A stretch of 6,981 nucleotides of DNA, from positions 1 through 6,981 of the forward strand of contig DAHWBL010000032.1 in assembly GCA_027323595.1 (NCBI GenBank), in the 5' to 3' direction. Made by a program: the position numbers and the translations under genes. Under the pieces are notes generated by a model. The model had not been told where the DNA came from and did not search any database. It saw only the letters and a program-made list of their open reading frames with translations. Below are positions 1-5,085 of this stretch, one piece after another. Position 1 is the stretch's first letter. Each line of letters opens with the position of its first letter. Source of the stretch: Acetobacteraceae bacterium. GTDB lineage: Bacteria > Pseudomonadota > Alphaproteobacteria > Acetobacterales > Acetobacteraceae.

Positions 1-117
1 ATGGTGGGACAGATCGCCGGCAAGCTGGACGCAGCGACCGGAGTGCTGACCGATCAGGCGACGCGGAATTTCATCGCCGGCCAGTTGGTGGCGTTCGCGG
101 CGTTCGTGCGGGGGTAG
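1..117 (+). CDS. NAD(P)H-dependent FMN reductase family protein, C-terminal fragment (5' end outside window)
   Basis: Frame 1 is open from the first base to a TAG at 115-117 and gives 38 residues. The tail contains a segment reading GVLTDQATRNFIAGQL followed by a hydrophobic helix and VRG. This resembles the conserved C-terminus of NADPH-dependent FMN reductases of the ChrR/azoreductase type, where an 'LTDEATRxFL' helix precedes the end of the flavodoxin-like fold. Such enzymes are cytosolic flavoproteins that reduce FMN, quinones, azo dyes or chromate using NAD(P)H. The ATG at base 1 is very unlikely to be the true start, because only a C-terminal helix would remain, so the gene almost certainly begins upstream of the window. 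The stop codon lies inside a 15-bp tandem repeat. The assignment rests on a short tail only, so the family is moderately supported and the exact substrate is unknown. Confidence 0.6.
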   Translation: MVGQIAGKLDAATGVLTDQATRNFIAGQLVAFAAFVRG

Positions 118-167
118 AGCGGGCGGGGGTAGAGCGGGCGCGGATAAAGCGGGCGCGGGTGAGGGCC
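108..167. repeat. 15-bp tandem repeat, about four copies, across the stop codon of the upstream gene
   Basis: Units 108-122 and 123-137 are identical (GCGGGGGTAGAGCGG). Unit 138-152 is a diverged copy (GCGCGGATAAAGCGG), and 153-167 is a more diverged partial copy beginning GCGCGGGTGAG. The first unit contains the TAG stop of the upstream reading frame, so the other copies lie in the 3' untranslated region. The unit is a multiple of three; read on the minus strand it would encode a repeating PRPLY pentapeptide, but nothing suggests that frame is translated. Replication slippage of a GC-rich motif is the simplest origin. Confidence 0.8.
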
Positions 168-183
168 GGCCCCCGCCCGCGCC
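152..183. terminator. GC-rich palindrome between convergent genes, candidate bidirectional terminator
   Basis: Bases 152-167 pair with 168-183: 14 Watson-Crick pairs, one G-U wobble (160/175) and one mismatch (162/173), centred on GGCC. The innermost pairs must open to form the loop. It lies between the plus-strand stop at 117 and the minus-strand stop at 191, where a shared terminator is expected. There is no clear U-tract on either side, so a standard intrinsic terminator is not proven. Its 5' arm is largely the last diverged copy of the neighbouring tandem repeat. Confidence 0.45.
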
Positions 184-190
184 GCGCCGG

Positions 191-1180
191 TCAGATTTTG
201 AAGCTTTCCACCGTGCTCGGGTGAAACAGCTCCTCGGGCGCCAGACGGCGCGCCGACAGGCCCTGCGCGTGGTGATGGCGCAGGAAGGTTTCCAGCAGAT
301 GGCGGTTGGCTTCCAGCCCGTAGGGCCACCAATCCTCGCCGATCAGCTTGCGGGCACGTGCGACGGCCTCCTCGATGAAGGGCAGCGTGACCTTGGAGGC
401 GGACGGGTCCGCGAGGCGATGCTGGGCGAGGTTCTTCGCCGCGGTGAAGGCCTTCAGCGCCGCCATCGGCAGCCAGGGATGCCGCTCGACCAGGGTGCGG
501 CGGATGCCGAGCACATGCATGATCGGGAAGATTTTGGTGCGCGCGTAATATTCGCAGGCCGCCTGCTGGGTGTCGGGGAAAAGATAGCCGACATCGGGGT
601 GGCCCTGCTCCATGCAGGACGGCGCGCGCGGGGCGATGATCGCGTCGATCTCGCCGTCCGCGAGCATCCGGTTCAGCGTCTTGTCCGGGGCCGCGTTGCT
701 GATGCGGATGTCGGGCGGCAGGTCGAGCGCGATCTTTTCGATGCGGCCTGGCATTTCGAGGCCGGCGCGGACCCAGTTCATCTCCGACGGCTTCACGCCG
801 TGGTCATCCTCCAGGATGGCGCGCGCCCAGACGTTGGCGGTGAGCTGCCATTCGGGCAGGCCGACGGTTTTGCCGCGCAGGTCGGCGGGGGATTTGATGC
901 GGTCGGTGCGCACATAGATCGCGGTGTGGCGGAAGGCGCGCGAAGGGAACACCGGGATGGCGACATAGGGACAGTCATTGGCGGCGGTTTTCACGCTGTA
1001 GCTGGACAGCGACAGCTCGCAGATGTCGAACTCGGCGTTGCGGAAGGCGCGAAAGAAGATTTCCTCCGGCTCCAGCCACATGAACACCGGGTCCACGCCG
1101 TCGATCTGCACGTCGCCGTCGGCGATGGCGCGCACCCGGTCGTAATTTCCGATGCCGATCGAAAGACTGAGTTTTGACAT
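191..1180 (-). CDS. 4,5-dihydroxyphthalate decarboxylase-like protein (type 2 periplasmic-binding fold, cytosolic)
   Basis: This 329-residue protein has no signal peptide. Its N-terminus shows the pattern of the 4,5-dihydroxyphthalate decarboxylase (Pht5-like) family: YDRVRAIADGDVQIDGVDP at 13-31, then an EPEEIFFRAF stretch and FDICELSLSSY (51-61). The C-terminus has EDWWPYGLEANR (282-293), an HHHAQGLSARRL segment and a PEELFHPSTVESFKI end. Known members decarboxylate 4,5-dihydroxyphthalate to protocatechuate. The fold is that of solute-binding proteins, so relatives are often labelled ABC transporter substrate-binding proteins, but lack of a leader argues for a cytosolic role here. The ATG at 1178-1180 was chosen because AAGGGGG lies 5 nt upstream and the family pattern starts right after it; the longer upstream frame is GC-rich and low in complexity. 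It is divergent from a HAAT-type importer operon. The rest of a phthalate pathway is not in the window, so the true substrate may be another aromatic or dicarboxylic acid. Confidence 0.82.
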   Translation of the reverse strand: MSKLSLSIGIGNYDRVRAIADGDVQIDGVDPVFMWLEPEEIFFRAFRNAEFDICELSLSSYSVKTAANDCPYVAIPVFPSRAFRHTAIYVRTDRIKSPADLRGKTVGLPEWQLTANVWARAILEDDHGVKPSEMNWVRAGLEMPGRIEKIALDLPPDIRISNAAPDKTLNRMLADGEIDAIIAPRAPSCMEQGHPDVGYLFPDTQQAACEYYARTKIFPIMHVLGIRRTLVERHPWLPMAALKAFTAAKNLAQHRLADPSASKVTLPFIEEAVARARKLIGEDWWPYGLEANRHLLETFLRHHHAQGLSARRLAPEELFHPSTVESFKI

Positions 1181-1190
1181 GCCAACCCCC

Positions 1191-1219
1191 TTGCCGTGTG
1201 TGCCCGCTCGCCCGATAGA
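1191..1219 (+). promoter_or_regulatory. Candidate sigma-70 promoter for the importer operon
   Basis: TTGCCG (1191-1196), a 17-bp spacer and GATAGA (1214-1219) lie on the plus strand. The -10 box overlaps the -10 box of the opposing minus-strand promoter. Transcription would start near 1226 and leave a GC-rich leader of about 110 nt before the binding-protein gene. The match is weaker than that of the minus-strand promoter, and a different start closer to the gene is possible. Confidence 0.25.
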
Positions 1220-1240
1220 GTGGGGTGAGGGGCGCGTCAA
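1212..1240 (-). promoter_or_regulatory. Candidate sigma-70 promoter for the decarboxylase-like gene
   Basis: Read on the minus strand, TTGACG (1235-1240) is followed by a 17-bp spacer and TATCGG (1212-1217). The -35 box matches five of six consensus bases and the spacing is ideal. Transcription would begin near 1205 and leave a leader of about 25 nt that contains the AAGGGGG ribosome site. This was judged by eye only. Confidence 0.45.
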
Positions 1241-1326
1241 TGTCGCAGCCCGGGCGGCGGTGCCCGGCGATGCGGCGCGGCGGGCCGCGGTGCCAACGAA
1301 GATGCGCGGCCCGGTCGCGCCGAAAC

Positions 1327-1333
1327 GGGGAGG
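1327..1333 (+). promoter_or_regulatory. Ribosome binding site of the substrate-binding protein gene
   Basis: GGGGAGG lies just before two adjacent ATG codons, at 1338 and 1341. The gap is 4 nt to the first and 7 nt to the second. The second spacing is more usual, so translation may begin at 1341. The choice changes the protein by one residue in the leader and does not affect the mature protein. Confidence 0.7.
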
Positions 1334-1337
1334 AACC

Positions 1338-2528
1338 ATGATGACGACATCCATGCGGATGCGCGCGGCCCTGGCCGGGCTGGCATTGCTGGCCGGACCG
1401 TCGGTCGCGCGGGCGGCCGAGCCCTACGAGGTGCAGGTGATCCTGCCGCTGACCGGGGGGGCGGCCTTCGTCGGCCAGGGCCAGCAGAAGGCGCTGATGG
1501 TGTTGCAGGATGTGGTCAACCATGATGGCGGAATTAGTGGCCGGCCGCTGGCGTTCGTGTTTCACGACGACCAGTCCTCGCCGCAGGTGACGTTGCAGGT
1601 CGCGCAGGGGATTTTGCCGTCGCATCCGCCGGTGATCATGGGCAGCTCGATCGTTGCCATGTGCAACGCCATCGCGCCGATGCTCAAGGCCGGGCCGGTG
1701 GATTACTGCCTGTCGCCGGGCGTGCATCCGCCCGAGGGCAGCTTCGTGTTCTCCTCCTCGGTCTCCACCCGCGACATGATGGAAGCCACCATCCGCTATT
1801 TCCGGCTGCGCGGCTGGACCAAAATCGCGACGATCACGAGCTCGGACGCGACCGGCCAGGACGCCGACAAGAGCCTGTCCGAGGTGCTGGCGCTGCCGGA
1901 GAACGCGTCGGTGAGCGCGATCGAGCGGCAGCATTTCAACCAGGGCGACGTGAGCGTGTCCGCGCAGATCGAGCGGATCAAGCAGGCGCAGCCGCAGGCG
2001 CTGGTGGCCTGGACCACCGGGGCGGCGGTGGCGACGATCTTCAAGGGCGCGATCGGCGCGGGGCTCGATATTCCGGTGGCGACGACCAACGGCAACCAGG
2101 TCTATGCGCAACTGGTGCAATATGCCGATTTCCTGCCGCGGCAGTTGTTCATTCCCTCGGCGGCGTTTCCGCCGCATCAGGGGGTGATGACGCTCGATCC
2201 GAAGGTCGAGGCGGCGCAGCAGGTTTTCTACAAGGCGCTGGCGGCGGCGGACGTGCCGGTGGACAACATGGCCTCGCTCGCCTGGGACCCGGGGATGATC
2301 GTGGTGTCGCTGCTGCGCCAGCTCGGGCCGTCGGCGAGCCCGGCGGCGTTTCGCACCGCTCTTGCCGGGCTCAAGGGATTTGCCGGGGTGAACGGGATCT
2401 ATGATTTCACCGCCATTGCCCAGCGCGGCGTGGGCGTGGGGCAGACGGTGGTCACCCTGTGGGACCGCCAGGCGAAGCTGTGGCAGGTGGTGAGCGCGCC
2501 GTCCGGCACGCTGCTGCCGGCGCACTGA
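1338..2528 (+). CDS. HAAT-type ABC importer substrate-binding protein (LivK-like, type 1 periplasmic fold)
   Basis: This 396-residue precursor has a classic Sec leader: a basic stretch with MRMR at 6-9, a hydrophobic core (about 10-23) and a VARA/AEPYEV junction that suggests cleavage after Ala26. No lipobox Cys is present, so the mature protein should be free in the periplasm. The mature start EVQVILPLTGGAAFVGQGQQ and the later NHDGGISGRPL and FHDDQSSPQ segments match the Peripla_BP_6 / LivK-like family, which delivers branched-chain amino acids, amides or aromatic acids to LivHM-type permeases. Cys109 and Cys124 lie close together and could form a disulfide. It is first in the operon; livH-type and livM-type genes follow 10 nt and then 4 nt apart. 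Ligand type cannot be read from the sequence. Context with the divergent decarboxylase-like gene hints at an aromatic or carboxylate ligand. The start was set by the adjacent Shine-Dalgarno site and the leader; the frame continues upstream but with no leader-like start. Confidence 0.88.
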   Translation: MMTTSMRMRAALAGLALLAGPSVARAAEPYEVQVILPLTGGAAFVGQGQQKALMVLQDVVNHDGGISGRPLAFVFHDDQSSPQVTLQVAQGILPSHPPVIMGSSIVAMCNAIAPMLKAGPVDYCLSPGVHPPEGSFVFSSSVSTRDMMEATIRYFRLRGWTKIATITSSDATGQDADKSLSEVLALPENASVSAIERQHFNQGDVSVSAQIERIKQAQPQALVAWTTGAAVATIFKGAIGAGLDIPVATTNGNQVYAQLVQYADFLPRQLFIPSAAFPPHQGVMTLDPKVEAAQQVFYKALAAADVPVDNMASLAWDPGMIVVSLLRQLGPSASPAAFRTALAGLKGFAGVNGIYDFTAIAQRGVGVGQTVVTLWDRQAKLWQVVSAPSGTLLPAH

Positions 2529-2538
2529 TCGTTCGGCG

Positions 2539-3408
2539 ATGGCGCTGTTCTATCTCGAACAGGCCCTGAACGGGCTGCAATTCGGCGTGCTGCTGTTTTT
2601 GATGGCGGCGGGGCTGACGCTGGTGTTCGGGATCATGAACCTGATCAATCTGGCGCACGGCTCGCTGTATATGCTCGGCGCCTATTTCGCCGCGACGATG
2701 CTGACCGCGACCGGCAGCATGCTGCTCGCGCTGCTGGCGGCAACGCTTGCCACCGCGCTGTGCGGCTGGCTGCTGGAGGTGGTGCTGTTCGGCCGGCTAT
2801 ATCGGCGTGACCATCTGGATCAGGTGTTGTGCACGTTCGGGGTGATCCTGTTTCTCAATGAGCTGGTCAGGATCATCTGGGGGCCGGTGGCGCTGCCGAT
2901 GGACCTGCCGCCGGTGCTGGCGGGCAGCGTGCGGCTGGTGGGGGATTTCACCTATCCCACCTTCCGGCTGGTGATCATTGCGGTGGGCCTGGTGGTGGCG
3001 GCGATGATGTTCGTGCTGATCACCCGCACCAGGCTTGGCATGCGCATTCGCGCGGGTGCCGCGGACCGGGCGATGGTGGCGGCCCTCGGCGTGGATATTC
3101 GTTCGCTGTATTCATATGTTTTCGCGTTGGGCGCGGCCCTGGCGGGGCTCGCCGGCTACATGGCCGGGCCGATCCTGGCGGTGCAGGTGGGGATGGGGGA
3201 TTCGGTGCTGGTGCTGGCGCTGGTGGTGATCGTGATCGGCGGCATCGGCTCGGTGCGCGGGGCGCTGGTGGCGGCGTTGCTGGTGGGGCTGGTGGACACG
3301 TTCGGCCGGGTGCTGCTGCCCGCGGCGCTGGCCGACATGGGCATCTACACGGTGATGGCGGCGGTGCTGTTTGTTCGCCCCGACGGACTGTTCGCCGCCC
3401 GTGGCTGA
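2539..3408 (+). CDS. HAAT-type ABC importer permease, LivH family
   Basis: This 289-residue inner-membrane protein is hydrophobic along nearly its full length, with about eight membrane segments. It carries LivH hallmarks: AAGLTLVFGIMNLINLAHG (about 23-41) near the N-terminus, a cytoplasmic loop RTRLGMRIRAGAADRAMVAA followed by LGVD that corresponds to the region contacting the ATPase, and a GGIGSVRGA segment near the C-terminus, ending in RPDGLFAARG. The length is typical of LivH (about 290-310 residues). It would pair with the next gene product to form the translocation pore. The ATG lies 10 nt after the stop of the binding-protein gene. I see no good Shine-Dalgarno site there, so translational coupling to the upstream gene is likely. 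The family is clear, but the substrate is not. Confidence 0.9.
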   Translation: MALFYLEQALNGLQFGVLLFLMAAGLTLVFGIMNLINLAHGSLYMLGAYFAATMLTATGSMLLALLAATLATALCGWLLEVVLFGRLYRRDHLDQVLCTFGVILFLNELVRIIWGPVALPMDLPPVLAGSVRLVGDFTYPTFRLVIIAVGLVVAAMMFVLITRTRLGMRIRAGAADRAMVAALGVDIRSLYSYVFALGAALAGLAGYMAGPILAVQVGMGDSVLVLALVVIVIGGIGSVRGALVAALLVGLVDTFGRVLLPAALADMGIYTVMAAVLFVRPDGLFAARG

Positions 3409-3412
3409 AACA

Positions 3413-4408
3413 ATGCGAACCTTAACATCGCGCGGCGGTGTGGCGTGGCGCCGGCGGGTGGTGTTCGTGCTGGTGTTCGCGCTGCTGATCGCGGTGCCGA
3501 TCGTGGCCGGCGCGCTGGGCCAGCCATTCTATATCCGCCTGTTCACCCGCATCATGATCCTCGGGCTCGCCGCCATCAGCCTTGATCTGCTGCTGGGCTA
3601 TGGCGGCATGGTGAGCCTCGGGCATGCGGCATTCGTTGGTGTCGGCGCCTACAGCGTTGGCATTCTGGCCTATCACGCCGACAATGGCGGGAGGCTGTTC
3701 GGGCTGTTCGGCGGGTCGGACGCGGCGTGGATCGTGTGGCCGGTGGCGGTGGCGGTGGGTGGGTTCGCCGCGTTCGTGGTGGGGCTGGTGTCGCTGCGCA
3801 CGCGCGGGTTTTCCTTCATCATGATCACCTTGGCGTTCGCCCAGATGATCTATTATTTCTTCGTCTCCTGGCAGACCTATGGCGGCGATGACGGTTTGCA
3901 GATGATGTCGCGCAACCGCCCGATCGCGGATTTCACCAATGTCCAGTTCTATTGGCTGGTGCTGGTGTGTCTGCTGCTCGCCACGCTGCTGGTGGACCGC
4001 GTGATCGGCTCGCGTTTCGGCATGGTGCTGCGCGGCGCGCGGCAGAACGACCGGCGGATGCGCGCGATCGGGGTGCCGGTCTATCGCTACCGGCTCGCCG
4101 CCTTCACGCTGGCCGGGGCGATCGCGGCGTTTTCGGGAGTGTTGCTGGCCAACAGCGAAACCTTCGTGAGCCCGGCGACGATGTCGTGGCTGCGCTCGGC
4201 GGAACTGATCGTCATGGTGGTGATGGGCGGCATGGGCACCGTCCATGGCGGCATCATCGGGGCTGCGGTGTATTCGCTGCTGGAGCTGATCCTGGGCAAC
4301 TACACCGAGCATTGGCAGATCATTTTCGGCCCGTTCTTCATCCTGGTGGTGCTGTTCGCGCGGCGCGGATTCCTGTCGCTGGTGTTGGGCGAATCGCGCG
4401 AGGGCTAA
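3413..4408 (+). CDS. HAAT-type ABC importer permease, LivM family
   Basis: This 331-residue inner-membrane protein begins with a basic segment (WRRR, 12-15) and a first membrane helix. It shows LivM signatures: GYGGMVSLGHAAF (62-74), TRGFSFIMITLAFAQM in mid-protein, a cytoplasmic ATPase-contact loop containing RQNDRRMRAIGV, and GGMGTVHGG (272-280) followed by the last helices. It would form a heterodimeric pore with the LivH-type subunit. The ATG at 3413 is only 4 nt after the upstream stop, which favours coupled translation. A GTG at 3401 or TTG at 3371 would extend the frame into the preceding gene but adds non-family sequence. This is the last gene of the operon: no LivG or LivF ATPase gene follows, and a palindrome begins at its stop codon. 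Confidence 0.9.
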   Translation: MRTLTSRGGVAWRRRVVFVLVFALLIAVPIVAGALGQPFYIRLFTRIMILGLAAISLDLLLGYGGMVSLGHAAFVGVGAYSVGILAYHADNGGRLFGLFGGSDAAWIVWPVAVAVGGFAAFVVGLVSLRTRGFSFIMITLAFAQMIYYFFVSWQTYGGDDGLQMMSRNRPIADFTNVQFYWLVLVCLLLATLLVDRVIGSRFGMVLRGARQNDRRMRAIGVPVYRYRLAAFTLAGAIAAFSGVLLANSETFVSPATMSWLRSAELIVMVVMGGMGTVHGGIIGAAVYSLLELILGNYTEHWQIIFGPFFILVVLFARRGFLSLVLGESREG

Positions 4409-4458
4409 TACCAAATCTTGCGGACCGCGACGCTTCCGCGGTTCGCCGGATTTGGTAT
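4408..4458. repeat. Large imperfect palindrome at the end of the livM-type gene
   Basis: Bases 4408-4429 pair with 4437-4458 around a 7-nt loop. There are 19 Watson-Crick pairs, two G-U wobbles and one mismatch, and the outer ten base pairs (ATACCAAATC / GATTTGGTAT) are perfect. The structure begins on the last base of the stop codon. No U-run follows, so it may be an extragenic palindromic (REP-like) element, an mRNA 3'-end stabiliser or a Rho-assisted terminator. Both wobble pairs are G-U in the plus-strand RNA, which slightly favours a role in the importer transcript. Confidence 0.65.
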
Positions 4459-4496
4459 GCGCGCGGGTTGGCTGGGTGGCGCGCGCGAAACCAAGG

Positions 4497-4539
4497 GCCT
4501 TGCACCATGGGTCGCGCGCCGCGACACATGGTGTAAGGC
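4497..4539. terminator. Second long hairpin in the convergent spacer, candidate terminator for greB or the importer operon
   Basis: Bases 4497-4509 pair with 4527-4539 (13 pairs, one of them G-U). After a single mismatch, 4511-4516 pair with 4520-4525 and close a 3-nt loop. The stem sits 4 nt beyond the greB stop on the minus strand. On that strand a weak T-rich stretch (TTGGTTT) follows the hairpin, which supports a greB terminator. A shared bidirectional terminator for both convergent units is also possible. A shorter GCGCGC inverted pair (4459-4464 with 4481-4486) lies between the two large hairpins. Confidence 0.5.
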
Positions 4540-4543
4540 GTCC

Positions 4544-5056
4544 TCAGCCGCTTTGCGCGACCGGGTAGACGATGGCGATGATCTCCACGGTCTCGGCGCC
4601 GGCGGGGGTGCGCAGGCTGACCGCATCGCCGACGCGCCGGCCGAGCAGGGCGCGCGCGATGGGCGCGTGCAGGCTGATCTCGCCGCGGGTGAAGTCCGCC
4701 TCGTCGGCGCCGATGATGGTGACGCGGCGTTGCGCGCCGGCGTCGTTTTCAAATGTGACGGTGGCGCCGAAGAACACCTGGTCGCGGCGCGGCTGGGCGG
4801 CGGGATCGACGATGGTGGCACCCTTGAGCCGCTTGCCGAGGAAGCGCGCGCGGCTGTCGATTTCGCGCAGGCGCTTTTTTCCGTAGAGATAATCACCATT
4901 TTCCGACCGGTCGCCATTGCCGGCGGCCCAGGAGACGATCTCGACGATCTTCGGCCGCTCGATCTTCATCAGCGCGTGCAGTTCCGCGGCCAGCCGCGCG
5001 TGGCCGGCGGGCGTGATGTGGGTGGGCGCGGTGTTCGCGGGATCGTCGCTGGTCAT
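4544..5056 (-). CDS. greB: Transcription elongation factor GreB
   Basis: The 170-residue product has the two-domain Gre architecture: an N-terminal antiparallel coiled coil (about 15-90) and a C-terminal FKBP-like domain (about 95-165). The tip carries NGDRSENGDYLYGKKRLRE, in which Asp49 and Glu52 correspond to the acidic residues that hold the catalytic Mg2+ in the RNA polymerase secondary channel. The reading YGKKRLREID...RFLGKRL is typical of GreB rather than GreA. It would bind backtracked RNA polymerase and stimulate transcript cleavage. The length is slightly above the usual 155-170 residues because of a short N-terminal addition. The ATG at 5054-5056 was chosen because the frame upstream is proline- and arginine-rich and overlaps the divergent gene; no strong Shine-Dalgarno site precedes it, so the exact start is less certain than the identity. 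It is divergent from the ABC exporter gene with a 29-bp gap, and convergent with the importer operon. Confidence 0.92.
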   Translation of the reverse strand: MTSDDPANTAPTHITPAGHARLAAELHALMKIERPKIVEIVSWAAGNGDRSENGDYLYGKKRLREIDSRARFLGKRLKGATIVDPAAQPRRDQVFFGATVTFENDAGAQRRVTIIGADEADFTRGEISLHAPIARALLGRRVGDAVSLRTPAGAETVEIIAIVYPVAQSG

Positions 5057-5071
5057 GATCGCGGCTTTGGC

Positions 5072-5077
5072 GGAGGG
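5072..5077 (+). promoter_or_regulatory. Ribosome binding site that sets the exporter start
   Basis: GGAGGG is the only strong Shine-Dalgarno match in the greB-exporter gap. It is 8 nt before the GTG at 5086. It is too close to serve the in-frame GTG at 5077, and too far from the in-frame ATG codons at 5107 and 5116. This is the basis for choosing 5086. Confidence 0.6.
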
Positions 5078-5085
5078 TGGATTGC

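Noticed and set aside
108..183. CRISPR-like array
   Set aside because: The repeat unit is 15 bp and directly tandem with no spacers. It is a simple tandem repeat next to a palindrome.
221..1177. A 318-codon open frame on the plus strand opposite the decarboxylase-like gene
   Set aside because: Its composition is biased to Gly, Arg, Asp and Val with no recognisable domain. The minus strand holds a full-length, family-typical protein.
1181..1354. N-terminal extension of the decarboxylase-like protein by 58 residues
   Set aside because: The extension is Ala/Arg/Pro-rich, overlaps the divergent gene's ribosome site and leader, and would place the promoter inside the gene. The ATG at 1178-1180 has its own ribosome site.
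975..2525. A 516-codon open frame on the minus strand opposite the substrate-binding protein gene
   Set aside because: It is rich in Arg, His and Gln with no family pattern. This is typical of an antisense shadow in GC-rich DNA. The plus strand has a clear leader, ribosome site and family motifs.
3371..3412. Earlier TTG or GTG starts for the livM-type permease
   Set aside because: They lie inside the livH-type gene and add 4 to 14 residues with no family similarity. ATG at 3413 fits the tight operon spacing.
3422..4414. A 330-codon open frame on the minus strand opposite the livM-type gene
   Set aside because: It is extremely rich in His, Gln and Arg, as expected for the reverse of a hydrophobic membrane-protein gene.
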